From Limnohabitans sp. 15K (GTDB taxonomy: Bacteria; Pseudomonadota; Gammaproteobacteria; Burkholderiales; Burkholderiaceae_C): DNA of 64,000 nucleotides. Both the position numbers and the translations under genes were made by a program. Of this stretch, positions 26,371 through 35,034 are shown piece after piece. Position 1 is the first letter of the stretch, and every line of letters starts with the position of its first letter. The notes under the pieces were generated by a model. It was not told the origin of the DNA. It made no database searches and saw only the letters and a list, made by a program, of their open reading frames with translations. The DNA lies in contig NZ_NESM01000001.1 of assembly GCF_002778285.1 (NCBI RefSeq), positions 886,529-950,528 on the forward strand. Reading direction: 5' to 3'.

Positions 26371-27252
26371 TCAAGCCAATTTTTTGAACAAGGCCTGCCC
26401 CATCTGAATCCGCTCTCCGTTTGCAATACCGTCGGCCCAAGCAAAACCCGGCGGCAAAAAGACCAAAATGGTGGAGCCGTGCTCAAACCAACCCATCTCT
26501 TGGCCCTTGACATAGTCTGCACCACAAGGCATTTCGTTCGGACCTTTGTAGCGCAGGTTCAGCAGCACATCGACCGCATGAAAGCGCATGCTGGCGACCA
26601 ACACAGCCGCCACAGGCACCATCAAAAAAGGCACGCCGTCTTGCGTTTTCATGTGCAAAACCGCCCGCTCGTTTTTGCAAAACAACGCTTGCACACGTTT
26701 GAGCGCCACCGGGTTCACATTCCAAGTGTCACCCGAGATGTAGGTCACATGCTCCAAATGCACGTTGTAGGGTGCGTGAAAACGGTGGTACATGCTGCTG
26801 GTCAAACGCAGCGTCAAGTAAGAGCCCCCTTCCAACACCGAGGGCCAATGCTGGCAACACTCGGATGTCCCAAGCAAACTTTGCAACTGGTAGGGGAACC
26901 CTTTGGCTTGGTACACCTGACCTTGTGAAATCGTTCCGCAAGCGCCCACGATCGCATCACAGGGCGAGGTCATGTAGGCAGGGTCTGGGTTCACCACCCG
27001 CGCACCTGGCCTCAACTCACGCGTAAAGCAGGCATGCAAGCTGTCAAATTTTTGATGTTTGGCGTCGCTCAAATCCAAATCACTGAACATGCGCCAAACC
27101 GCCATGGACGATTTGACGACCCAAGGATGGCGGATCTGGCTCCACCAACCCATGAAACGGGTCAGGGTGATCCGCGGAATGCGGTTGGTCAACAAGAAAT
27201 TCAGGTCTTCTTGCAGCATCCATTTTTGAAACAGTTGGCGAATCTTCATCAT
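26371..27252 (-). CDS. psd: Phosphatidylserine decarboxylase
   Basis: A 293-residue PSD-family proenzyme that converts phosphatidylserine to phosphatidylethanolamine. The self-cleavage site reads HGST (canonical LGST) in WFEHGSTILVFLPPGF near the C-terminus; cleavage before Ser would create the pyruvoyl cofactor. RFHAPYNVHLEHVTYISGDTWNVNP contains the catalytic HxPY..H segment. An ATG at 27252 or 27249 was preferred to the TTG at 27264. It is divergent from an aminotransferase with only ~50 bases between starts. Since Burkholderiales usually have another psd, this copy may be a specialised paralogue. Confidence 0.9.
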   Translation of the reverse strand: MMKIRQLFQKWMLQEDLNFLLTNRIPRITLTRFMGWWSQIRHPWVVKSSMAVWRMFSDLDLSDAKHQKFDSLHACFTRELRPGARVVNPDPAYMTSPCDAIVGACGTISQGQVYQAKGFPYQLQSLLGTSECCQHWPSVLEGGSYLTLRLTSSMYHRFHAPYNVHLEHVTYISGDTWNVNPVALKRVQALFCKNERAVLHMKTQDGVPFLMVPVAAVLVASMRFHAVDVLLNLRYKGPNEMPCGADYVKGQEMGWFEHGSTILVFLPPGFAWADGIANGERIQMGQALFKKLA

Positions 27253-27253
27253 G

Positions 27254-27293
27254 TTGTCACTCAATTTGAATAAAAAGAAATTTTGTTGTCACA
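27254..27293. promoter_or_regulatory. Possible PhoB half-sites between psd and the aminotransferase
   Basis: TTGTCAC occurs at 27254 and again at 27287, exactly 33 bases (three 11-bp turns) apart, with a degenerate TTTGAAT at 27265 in phase. The sites lie very close to both start codons, which is unusual for an activator, so their function is doubtful. Confidence 0.35.
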
Positions 27294-27305
27294 AGGAAAC
27301 CGACT

Positions 27306-28937
27306 GTGAACCCCACTTGGATCAGTTTGGGCGTACTGGCCGCTTTGGCCCCAGCCCTGCACCAACGCCTCCAACTCTCGCGCGCCAAACACCGTTCTTT
27401 GGCGGGGCATTCGCGCATGGCCAAGCGCTTGGCACGCTGGCTGCCCGGCTACAGTTTTGATGAGACCGAATTTTTCGGCTGCGATGGTGCCCCCACCGCC
27501 ATACAGGCACAGCGCCGTGTGGCCTTCATGGGTCTGGCCCACACCTTGCAAACACGGCACCGCCTGAGCATCGAAGCCACCGCGGCAGCCCGCGAGAACA
27601 TTTCGGACATGCAATTCATCGCGGCTTACCGCGTACCTTTCCAGTTCAGCCCCCTGGTGCGAGAGCACCTGAAAGTGGGCTCGTTTTTGCAATCGGCCCA
27701 AGGCGTGCAAGTCACCGACCTGGACGGGCAGGTGTTCTACGACCTGACGGGCTCTTATGGCGTGAATGTTTTTGGCGCTGACTTTTACAAACGCACCATG
27801 GCCGAAGGCATGGCGCGCACGCAAAGCTTGGGGCCGGTTCTGGGCTCTTACCACCCGGTGGTGGCCAGCAATGCAGAAAAGCTCAAAGCCATCTCCGGCT
27901 TGGACGAAGTGTCGTTTCACATGTCGGGCACCGAGGCCGTGATGCAAGCGGTTCGCTTGGCGCGTTACCACACACGCCGCAAAAACATCGTCCGGTTTTG
28001 CGGGGCTTACCACGGTTGGTGGGAAGACGTTCAACCCGGCCCGGGCAACCCGATGCCTCCGCGAGAAACCTACACACTGAGTGAAATGAGCGAGCGCAGC
28101 TTGCAAGTGCTGCGCAGCCGCAAAGACATCGCCTGTGTGCTGATCAACCCTTTGCAGGCTCTGCACACCAACGCCAATGCGCCGGGTGACTCGACCTTGG
28201 TCGACAGCAGCCGCCGAGCCGCTTATGACCGTGCGGCTTACACCGCCTGGCTCAAGGCCTTGCGCCAGGTCTGTACCGAACGCGGCATTGCACTGATCTT
28301 TGACGAAGTCTTCTTGGGCTTCCGTTTGGCGGCAGGTGGTGCACAAGCCTACTTTGGCGTGCAGGCCGACTTGGTGACTTACGGCAAAACGCTTGGCGGC
28401 GGCTTTCCCGTTGGCGTGGTCTGCGGTAAACGCGAATGGATGCGCAGGTTTGACGAAAAACGTCCGGCTGACATCTGCTTTGCGCGTGGCACATTCAATG
28501 CCCATCCAGGCGTCATGGGTGCCATGTCGGCATTTTTGGACGAACTGGAAACGCCCGAAGTCAAGGCCATTTACGAAGGGCTCGACGAGCGCTGGAATGC
28601 CCGAGCTGCATTGTTCAACAGCACCATGCAAGCGCATGGCTTGCCCTTGCAAGCGGCCAACATGTCGAGTGTCTGGACACTCTTTTACACACAGCCCAGC
28701 CGGTACAACTGGATGCTGCAGTACTACCTCAGGCTGCATGGATTGGCGCTCAGTTGGGTGGGTACGGGTCGTTTGATCTTCAGCCTCAACTACAGCGATA
28801 CTGACTTTGAGGCCGTGCTGCAAAAGTTCGTCTTGGCAGCTCAAGACATGGCGCGTGATGGCTGGTGGTGGCATGCCCCGGAGATCACCAACAAAACGAT
28901 CCGCCGCAGCATCTTGAAAGAAACCCTGTTTCGCTGA
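27306..28937 (+). CDS. Class III PLP-dependent aminotransferase, glutamate-1-semialdehyde aminomutase-like
   Basis: A 543-residue protein; residues ~105-500 form a fold type I aminotransferase with the PLP lysine in VTYGKTLGGGFPVG, LIFDEVFLGFRLAAGG before it, FHMSGTEAVMQAVRLAR and FCGAYHGWWE. About 100 residues precede the catalytic domain, with a hydrophobic start (SLGVLAALAPAL), longer than HemL or ornithine aminotransferase (~430). The start is GTG at 27306 with AAGGA eight bases upstream. The substrate is unknown; its head-to-head position with psd and its lipid-gene neighbours hint at a lipid-linked amine. Confidence 0.85.
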   Translation: MNPTWISLGVLAALAPALHQRLQLSRAKHRSLAGHSRMAKRLARWLPGYSFDETEFFGCDGAPTAIQAQRRVAFMGLAHTLQTRHRLSIEATAAARENISDMQFIAAYRVPFQFSPLVREHLKVGSFLQSAQGVQVTDLDGQVFYDLTGSYGVNVFGADFYKRTMAEGMARTQSLGPVLGSYHPVVASNAEKLKAISGLDEVSFHMSGTEAVMQAVRLARYHTRRKNIVRFCGAYHGWWEDVQPGPGNPMPPRETYTLSEMSERSLQVLRSRKDIACVLINPLQALHTNANAPGDSTLVDSSRRAAYDRAAYTAWLKALRQVCTERGIALIFDEVFLGFRLAAGGAQAYFGVQADLVTYGKTLGGGFPVGVVCGKREWMRRFDEKRPADICFARGTFNAHPGVMGAMSAFLDELETPEVKAIYEGLDERWNARAALFNSTMQAHGLPLQAANMSSVWTLFYTQPSRYNWMLQYYLRLHGLALSWVGTGRLIFSLNYSDTDFEAVLQKFVLAAQDMARDGWWWHAPEITNKTIRRSILKETLFR

Positions 28938-28940
28938 AAC

Positions 28941-28978
28941 AAAAAACCCCGGAGAGCCTTTTCAGGCGCTCCGGGGTT
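28941..28978 (-). terminator. Strong terminator hairpin between convergent genes
   Basis: AACCCCGGAG and CTCCGGGGTT, extended by GCC/GGC, form a long GC stem. The T run lies on the minus-strand side, so it terminates the DUF962-like gene ending at 28987; it may also slow transcription from the aminotransferase side. Confidence 0.85.
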
Positions 28979-28986
28979 GGGCAGAT

Positions 28987-29595
28987 TCAAGGGTTGGCGT
29001 GCAGGCTTCGGTCTGCAAACCGTTCGCCACGCAACAACTGCCAGGGTGCCTTGTGGTACAGGTAGATGTCGTGGAAAGGATCGGTGATGATTTTGGTCAT
29101 CCAAACCAAGCCTGTTTTCACATCTTTCAAAAAGAACAAATGCACGGTGCGAAACAGCAAAGCCGCCGCACCCAAGAACAACCAGGAATAACCCACCGCG
29201 CGCATGAATTCAAAGAAAGTTTCATGCTCAGGCAAAACGCCCATCCAGCCAGGGTTCATGTAAATCGCCAATGGCAACAAAGCCCAGATGCTCAGCAACA
29301 CCACTTTGCGTCGCAGGTTGTAACCCACCTTGATTTCTTCTTTGTGGTCGTTGGTGGCTTGGTTGACATGGTCATAACCCAAAGGCTCAAAGAAAAAGTG
29401 ACCCGCTTGACGGGATGTCATCGACACCGTCCAAGCCAACAAGGCGGCGATCGCGGGGTCAATGAACAAAAGCCCATAAGACACCACAAAGGCCATGGCA
29501 CTCAACAGGTGCAAGGATTGGTTGATGCGGCAGTGGTGGTAGTACCGATGGTCATCCCAACGCTGAACACGCAATTCTTCAAAAAAATCTTTCAC
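28987..29595 (-). CDS. Membrane protein, DUF962/Mpo1-like (tentative)
   Basis: A 202-residue protein with about four membrane helices. Conserved-looking histidines occur in YYHHCRINQSLHLLSA and RQAGHFFFEPLGYDH, which recall the H...N...H and GHxxFE motifs of DUF962/Mpo1 proteins; yeast Mpo1 is an iron dioxygenase of 2-hydroxy fatty acids. The match is by eye and remote. The start is GTG at 29595 with AAGGTGA five bases upstream. A well-formed Pho-box-like site precedes it, so a part in phosphate-starvation lipid metabolism is inferred. Confidence 0.75.
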   Translation of the reverse strand: MKDFFEELRVQRWDDHRYYHHCRINQSLHLLSAMAFVVSYGLLFIDPAIAALLAWTVSMTSRQAGHFFFEPLGYDHVNQATNDHKEEIKVGYNLRRKVVLLSIWALLPLAIYMNPGWMGVLPEHETFFEFMRAVGYSWLFLGAAALLFRTVHLFFLKDVKTGLVWMTKIITDPFHDIYLYHKAPWQLLRGERFADRSLHANP

Positions 29596-29630
29596 GCTAT
29601 CACCTTATGAACTATGGGAGTCTCGATCAT

Positions 29631-29659
29631 GATGAATTCTTGTGAAAAATCGGTGACAT
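29631..29659 (-). promoter_or_regulatory. PhoB-box-like repeats upstream of the DUF962-like gene
   Basis: On the minus strand ATGTCAC (29659-29653), TTTTCAC (29648-29642) and ATTCATC (29637-29631) are spaced by exactly 11 bases. Ten bases after the second repeat is CATGAT, a weak -10. The orientation is toward the gene starting at 29595. Confidence 0.7.
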
Positions 29660-29703
29660 CCCTCGCGTATTCAAAAAGACATGAAATTTTTACAAATCTG
29701 ACT

Positions 29704-29721
29704 TTGTCATCAAGTTGTTAA
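29704..29721 (+). promoter_or_regulatory. PhoB-box-like site upstream of the GT4 glycosyltransferase
   Basis: TTGTCAT (29704-29710), CAAG, then TTGTTAA (29715-29721) form an 11-bp-phased pair. CATGAT at 29732-29737, ten bases downstream, could serve as the -10. It is divergent from the site at 29631-29659, so both flanking genes have their own box. Confidence 0.65.
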
Positions 29722-29756
29722 ATCTGAAAGCCATGATTCCGACCATGGAAAATTTC

Positions 29757-30947
29757 ATGACTGACCGCATCCTGGTAGAAAACATCGAGCCAGAAAATCC
29801 CTCCATGCGCATCGCGGTCGTCACGGAGACTTGGCCGCCAGAGGTCAACGGCGTGGCACTGACCTTGTCCAAATTGATTCACCAGTTGAGTCTGCGCAAG
29901 CACACCATTCAACTGATCCGCCCTCGCCAAGACAAGTTCGACACCGCTTCAGAGCATGCCGGTTGGTCCGAGATCTTGCTCAGAGGTCTACCGATCCCCA
30001 AGTACCCAGAACTCAAATTGGGCTTTCCCAGCAAAAAATCGCTGGTCAAGGCTTGGAGTGTCAAGCGCCCAGATCTTGTGCACATCGCCACCGAAGGCCC
30101 TCTGGGATGGTCAGCGCTGCAAGCTGCCCGGGTATTGCGCCTGCCTGTCACCTCAGACTTCCGCACCAATTTTCACAGCTACAGCAAGCACTACGGCGTG
30201 GGTTGGCTCAGCAAACCCATCGTGGCTTATTTGCGAAAGTTTCACAACCGCACCCACTGCACCATGGTGCCCACCCGCGCACTCAAAACCCAGCTGCAAG
30301 CTGCCGGTTTTGAAAACTTGCACATTGTGGCGAGGGGCGTCGACACGCAGTTGTTTCATCCCGGCCAGCGCAGTCAGACCTTGCGCTCGCAGTGGCAAGC
30401 CGACGAGAACACGGTGATTCTGTTGTCTGTGGGGCGACTGGCCGCAGAAAAAAATCTCGATCTGATCGTCAAAGCATTTCAAACATTGGCGAAAAACGGC
30501 CGCCACGTCAAACTGGTGTTTGCGGGCGATGGGCCTTACCGCGCCAAGCTCCAAGCCGATTGCCCCGAAGCCATTTTCATGGGCATGTGCTCTCACGCTG
30601 AGCTGGCCCACATTTATGCCAGCGCTGATCTGTTTCTCTTTCCCAGCCTGACCGAAACGTTTGGCAACGTCACGCTCGAAGCCATGGCCAGCGGCACACC
30701 GGTGCTGGCCTTTGACTGTGCGGCAGCCACGGAAGTCATTGAAGACGGCCATAACGGCTGGCTGGTTCAGGAAGAAGACGCACAACGCTATGTGCTCAAA
30801 GCGCTTGAAATCACACAAAATACGGCCACCTTGCGCACGGCCAAGTCGCACGCCGCTGAAAGCATTCGCCCTTGGGATTGGCAAGAAATCGTTTCACAAG
30901 TGGAAGCGATTTTCCGCAACGCACTGACCATGGGCTCAAAAGCCTGA
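29757..30947 (+). CDS. GT4-family glycosyltransferase, probable lipid glycosyltransferase (Agt-like)
   Basis: A 396-residue GT-B fold retaining glycosyltransferase. The N-terminal domain opens with MRIAVVTETWPPEVNGVALTLSKL and contains SDFRTNFHSYSKHYG; the C-terminal domain has ILLSVGRLAAEKNLD and the EX7E motif in LTETFGNVTLEAMASG. It resembles the family that includes DAG glycosyltransferases (Agt) made by phosphate-starved rhizobia and marine bacteria. A Pho-like box lies 35 bases upstream, and Ugd, which would supply UDP-glucuronate, is close by. The start is 29757; 29805 (MRIAV) is an alternative. Confidence 0.85.
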   Translation: MTDRILVENIEPENPSMRIAVVTETWPPEVNGVALTLSKLIHQLSLRKHTIQLIRPRQDKFDTASEHAGWSEILLRGLPIPKYPELKLGFPSKKSLVKAWSVKRPDLVHIATEGPLGWSALQAARVLRLPVTSDFRTNFHSYSKHYGVGWLSKPIVAYLRKFHNRTHCTMVPTRALKTQLQAAGFENLHIVARGVDTQLFHPGQRSQTLRSQWQADENTVILLSVGRLAAEKNLDLIVKAFQTLAKNGRHVKLVFAGDGPYRAKLQADCPEAIFMGMCSHAELAHIYASADLFLFPSLTETFGNVTLEAMASGTPVLAFDCAAATEVIEDGHNGWLVQEEDAQRYVLKALEITQNTATLRTAKSHAAESIRPWDWQEIVSQVEAIFRNALTMGSKA

Positions 30948-30955
30948 TTTGAAGC

Positions 30956-32173
30956 TCATGCCCTGCGTCGCCGCCAAGGTAAAACAGCCCACAACAAAGG
31001 CAAGGTCAGCAACAGCATGATGGGCAACAAAGGGATCTCCCACGCCAGCAAGGCACTGTAGATGCCCAGCATCACCAGCACGCTCAAATTTTCGTTGAAG
31101 CCCTGCACCGCAATCGACTGACCTGGATTCATGATCTTGAGCCCCCGATGTTGGAGCAAGGCATTCATCGGCACCAACAGCATGCCCCCTGCCCACCCGG
31201 ACAGCAGCAAAAACACCACAGCCAAGGGCAGTGAGTGGGTCAGCGCCATGACAGGCAACACAGCCGCAAGTAACAGTCCCCAAGGCAATGCGCGGCGGGC
31301 ATTGAAAATTTGAGTCTTGAAAGCGGCCATGCCTGCGCCGCCGATCACACCCAATGCCACCACCGCTTGCAAATAGGCCCCTTGCTGCAAGCTCAGATCC
31401 GCGTTGGATTGGGCCCATCGCAAAACGGCAAATTGCAGCACTGCGCCAGCGCCCCAACACAAAGTGGTGACATGCAAGGACATCCCCCCCAAAGGGTCTG
31501 CCCACAGTTGTCGGTTTTGCCTCCAAAACACAGACCATCGAATGCTTTGCCAAGACAAGGCATATTGCCGCCGGGATTTCAGAGGGGTCACACCCATATT
31601 GAGCAAAGCAGACACGCCATAGATGGCGCACACCACCCCAAATGCCTCCAGGATCTGCGTGCCCACCAGCCACTGCGCCCCTGTGTCAAGTTGCTGAATG
31701 GCCCCTGGCCCACTGCCCAATTGCCACTGAATCAAGCCACCCCCCAACGCGACACCCAGCATCACCGACAAGACCACCGAAACCTCCAACCAGGCATTGG
31801 CTTTGACCAGCCATCTTGTGGGAACGGCCTCACTGACCAGGCCGTATTTGGCGGGTGCATACAAGGCGGCAGCCAAACCGGTCATGGCAAATGACAACAA
31901 AGGGTGAATGCCCGTCAAAAGCAAGAAGACGCCTGTCAACTTCAAGAGGTTCATCGCCGCCATCAAACGGCTTTTGGGAAAGGCATCGGCCACTGGACCG
32001 GCCACACTGGCCAGCAAGACATACGACAAGGTGAAAGCAAACTTCAACAGCGGTGCCCACCACCCTGAATAGCCCTGTTCTTGCAAAAAGAAGACGCCCA
32101 AAATCATGAAGGCGTTGTCGGCCAGCCCACTGGCAAATTGGGCCGAGATCAAATAGTAAAAGCCCTTAGGCAT
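30956..32173 (-). CDS. lplT: LplT-like lysophospholipid transporter (MFS)
   Basis: A 405-residue, ~12-helix major facilitator. [43 protein letters not shown] and [26 protein letters not shown] follow E. coli LplT closely. LplT flips lysophospholipids to the inner leaflet for re-acylation; here no acyltransferase domain is fused. Its ATG overlaps the ugd stop by eight bases, so it is co-translated with ugd and should share its Pho-type promoter. Confidence 0.9.
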   Translation of the reverse strand: MPKGFYYLISAQFASGLADNAFMILGVFFLQEQGYSGWWAPLLKFAFTLSYVLLASVAGPVADAFPKSRLMAAMNLLKLTGVFLLLTGIHPLLSFAMTGLAAALYAPAKYGLVSEAVPTRWLVKANAWLEVSVVLSVMLGVALGGGLIQWQLGSGPGAIQQLDTGAQWLVGTQILEAFGVVCAIYGVSALLNMGVTPLKSRRQYALSWQSIRWSVFWRQNRQLWADPLGGMSLHVTTLCWGAGAVLQFAVLRWAQSNADLSLQQGAYLQAVVALGVIGGAGMAAFKTQIFNARRALPWGLLLAAVLPVMALTHSLPLAVVFLLLSGWAGGMLLVPMNALLQHRGLKIMNPGQSIAVQGFNENLSVLVMLGIYSALLAWEIPLLPIMLLLTLPLLWAVLPWRRRRA

Positions 32174-33611
32174 GCATCAAAGCACTTGCCACCGGGGTCT
32201 TCAAAATCGGGGTTGCACTCAAAACAGGATCAAAGGACAACACGACATCGTTGCGCCGCCCGACCCCTTGATAAGCCATGCCCAACTCGCGCAAGGCCTC
32301 TGGGTTGTAGAGGTTGCGGCCATCCAAAATCAGGGGATAGCGCATCAGTTCTTTCATGGCCGCAAAATCTGGATTGTGAAAATTTTTCCACTCCGTCAGC
32401 ACCATCAAAGCATCTGCACCTTCCAGCGCTTGCATGTCTGTGCCAACGAGCTCAAAACCCTCCAGCCCATTTTCTTCACCTTCAAAATCAAGGCGTAAGG
32501 CTTTCATGGCTTCATGGCCTGCCACGGGGTCGTAAGCGCTGACCTGTGCGCCACGTTTGAGCAATTCACGGATCACCACACGGCTCGTGGCTTCGCGCAT
32601 GTCGTCGGTGTTGGGTTTGAAAGCCAGACCCCACACCGCAATTTTTCGGCCGTTTAAATCGTCGCCCATGCGCTGCACCAAACGCTCAACCAACATCGTC
32701 TTTTGGCGCTCATTGACCAACTCGGTGGCGCTGACCACCTCCATGGTGTGGCCATGCGCTTTGGCGGTGCTGACCAGTGCTTGTGTGTCTTTGGGGAAGC
32801 AGCTGCCGCCATAGCCACAACCCGCGTACAAGAAGCTGTGGCCAATGCGGGTATCGGCACCAATGCCTCGGCGAATGTGGTCCACATCGGCCCCCAAGAC
32901 ATCGGCCAGATTGGCCATCTCGTTCATGAAGGAAATGCGTGCGGCCAGCATGGCGTTGGCCGCGTATTTAGTCAGTTCGGCGCTGCGCACATCCATCCAA
33001 ACTGTTCGCGCATGGTGGCGGTTGAAACTCGCATACAGATCACCCATCATGCGCTGGCTTCGCGCGTGGTGAGGCCCTTCGTCCAGTCCCACCACAATCC
33101 GGTCGGGGTGCATGAAGTCGGCGATGGCCGCGCCTTCCTTGAGAAACTCCGGGTTGGATACGACATCAAACAAATCGGACGCCATGCCACGGTTCACGAG
33201 TTCATGCGACAGCGCTGCGCGCACTTTGTCGGCTGTGCCCACCGGCACAGTGGATTTGTTGACCACCAGTTTGAAGCCCTTCAGGTGGCGGCCAATGGTG
33301 GCGGCCACAGACAACACATGGCCCAAATCAGCAGAGCCGTCTTCGGAAGGGGGCGTGCCCACGGCAATGAACAAAATGTCGCCATGATCAATGGCCTCGC
33401 TGGCATCGCTGGTGAATCGGATGCGACCATCGGCACGGTTGCGTGCCAACAGCTCTTTCAGACCCGGCTCAAAAATAGGCACTTCACCGTCTTGCAAGGC
33501 CCGGATTTTGTCATCGTCCTTGTCCATGCAAACCACTTTGAAACCGAGGTCTGACAAACAAGCGCCGGTGACCAAACCCACATAACCTGAACCAATGACT
33601 GTGACACGCAT
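32166..33611 (-). CDS. ugd: UDP-glucose 6-dehydrogenase
   Basis: A 481-residue enzyme that oxidises UDP-glucose to UDP-glucuronate with two NAD+. Rossmann motif [18 protein letters not shown] is at the N-terminus; the catalytic cysteine is in [13 protein letters not shown], and [29 protein letters not shown] and [12 protein letters not shown] are family signatures. AGGAG lies eight bases before the ATG. Preceded by one of the best Pho-like boxes in the window and followed by lplT. UDP-glucuronate could feed the nearby GT4 enzyme or capsule synthesis. Confidence 0.95.
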   Translation of the reverse strand: MRVTVIGSGYVGLVTGACLSDLGFKVVCMDKDDDKIRALQDGEVPIFEPGLKELLARNRADGRIRFTSDASEAIDHGDILFIAVGTPPSEDGSADLGHVLSVAATIGRHLKGFKLVVNKSTVPVGTADKVRAALSHELVNRGMASDLFDVVSNPEFLKEGAAIADFMHPDRIVVGLDEGPHHARSQRMMGDLYASFNRHHARTVWMDVRSAELTKYAANAMLAARISFMNEMANLADVLGADVDHIRRGIGADTRIGHSFLYAGCGYGGSCFPKDTQALVSTAKAHGHTMEVVSATELVNERQKTMLVERLVQRMGDDLNGRKIAVWGLAFKPNTDDMREATSRVVIRELLKRGAQVSAYDPVAGHEAMKALRLDFEGEENGLEGFELVGTDMQALEGADALMVLTEWKNFHNPDFAAMKELMRYPLILDGRNLYNPEALRELGMAYQGVGRRNDVVLSFDPVLSATPILKTPVASALMHA

Positions 33612-33651
33612 GACAACTCTCCTGTAGTTGTCAGCATGTTCAATTCAAAGC

Positions 33652-33691
33652 GTGAAATGGCCGTGTCAGTTTGATGAAATTGCTGTGAACC
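33652..33691 (-). promoter_or_regulatory. Four phased PhoB-box-like repeats upstream of ugd-lplT
   Basis: On the minus strand GGTTCAC (33691-33685), ATTTCAT (33680-33674), CTGACAC (33669-33663) and ATTTCAC (33658-33652) recur every 11 bases. The central pair matches the Pho box consensus at about 14 of 18 positions. It fills the gap between the phoR stop and the ugd start. Confidence 0.8.
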
Positions 33692-33696
33692 TGAGG

Positions 33697-35022
33697 TCAG
33701 TCCAGCGTGCTCGACACGCGACTGAGGGGAAAACAAAGCTTGAAAGTAGAGCCTTGCCCCAGCACACTCTCGATGCGCAGTTCGCCGCCATGACGCTGCA
33801 TGACGTGTTTGGTGATGGCCAAGCCCAAACCCGTGCCACCCGTTTCACGGGAGCGGCTGCGGTCCACTCTGTAAAAGCGTTCAGACAAACGCGGCAAATG
33901 CTCGGCCGCAATACCCGGACCCGAATCTTTCACGGCAAACACAGCGCCATCAGGTGTCAGCGACCATTGCAAATGGATCTTTCCGCCCAAGGGGGTGTAA
34001 CGGATGGCGTTGTTGACCAGGTTGGACACCGCACTGACCATCTCGGACCGAGCACCCAGCAATGCGAACTCAGGCACTGCATCCATGCAAATTTCATGCA
34101 TCGGACCCTCGCTTTTGGACGCCAACAATTCCGTCAAGGCCAAAGCATCGGCATGGATGTGCGCCATCAAGGGCGGCAAAGACACCTTTTCCTGAAGGCC
34201 CGGCGGATGACTGCCTTCCAGTTGTGACAAGGTCAACAAGTCAGCCACCAGAGACTGCATGCGCTCTGACTGGACCGACATGAGCTGAAGGTACTGCTGC
34301 GTTTCTGAAATGTCGAGCGGGATGGACTGCAAAGTTTCCACAAAACCACTCAGCACCGTGAGCGGCGTGCGAATCTCGTGCGACACATTGGCCACAAAAT
34401 CGCGGCGCATGGCATCGGCCTGAGCCAAGGCTGTGATGTCACGGGTCAACAGCAACAAACGCCCTTCCCCATAAGCGTGCAACTGCGCCGAGAGTTTTCG
34501 GGCATTGACCACCGAGATGGAGCGCCCGTCAATGATGACTTCGGAACTGTGATCGTCTTGGGCGAAATACCTGGCAAAAACTGGATCTCGCACCAAATGC
34601 ACGATGTGTTGCATGTGGTCTTTTTGAACGTCCAGGCCCAGATGGGAGGCCGCGGTGTCGTTGCACCATTCAATGCGCGAGTCCTCATCCAACAAGACCA
34701 CCCCATTGGGCGAAGCTTGGATGGCCAGCAAGAAATCTTTCAAGCGCTGTTCATGCATCGCTGCCTGCTTTTCTTGCAGACGCAACAAGCGCTGAATGCG
34801 TGAGGCCATCTCCAACCAAAGGCCTTGCCAAGGCGGATCGAGTTTGAGCTGTGGGGCACTCAACCACTGGTTGAGGCGATGAATCCGCCAAAGCAAAACC
34901 ACCGCATGCGCAAACAAGGCCAAAGCGGCCACGGACAATGCGCCCACGGGACCGCCAAAAAACCAAGCGGGCACGGCGATCAAGGCCACGCCCATGAACA
35001 ACTCAACAACCGAGAAAATCAT
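33697..35022 (-). CDS. phoR: Phosphate regulon sensor histidine kinase PhoR
   Basis: A 441-residue membrane-bound kinase that phosphorylates PhoB when phosphate is scarce. Two N-terminal helices (MIFSVVELFMGVALIAVPAW, ALSVAALALFAHAVVLLW) are followed by a PAS domain (AIQASPNGVVLLDEDSRIEWCN), the H box FVANVSHEIRTPLTVLSGFVE, and ATPase motifs NNAIRYT (N), KDSGPGIAAEHL (G1) and GGTGLGLAITKH (G2). It is the last gene of the pst-pho operon, 12 bases after phoB. Confidence 0.96.
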   Translation of the reverse strand: MIFSVVELFMGVALIAVPAWFFGGPVGALSVAALALFAHAVVLLWRIHRLNQWLSAPQLKLDPPWQGLWLEMASRIQRLLRLQEKQAAMHEQRLKDFLLAIQASPNGVVLLDEDSRIEWCNDTAASHLGLDVQKDHMQHIVHLVRDPVFARYFAQDDHSSEVIIDGRSISVVNARKLSAQLHAYGEGRLLLLTRDITALAQADAMRRDFVANVSHEIRTPLTVLSGFVETLQSIPLDISETQQYLQLMSVQSERMQSLVADLLTLSQLEGSHPPGLQEKVSLPPLMAHIHADALALTELLASKSEGPMHEICMDAVPEFALLGARSEMVSAVSNLVNNAIRYTPLGGKIHLQWSLTPDGAVFAVKDSGPGIAAEHLPRLSERFYRVDRSRSRETGGTGLGLAITKHVMQRHGGELRIESVLGQGSTFKLCFPLSRVSSTLD

Positions 35023-35034
35023 TCAAAACCCAAA

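Noticed and set aside
27261-28874. 537-codon minus-strand frame
   Set aside because: It mirrors the aminotransferase gene, which has a ribosome-binding site, PLP lysine motif and full-length fold signatures.
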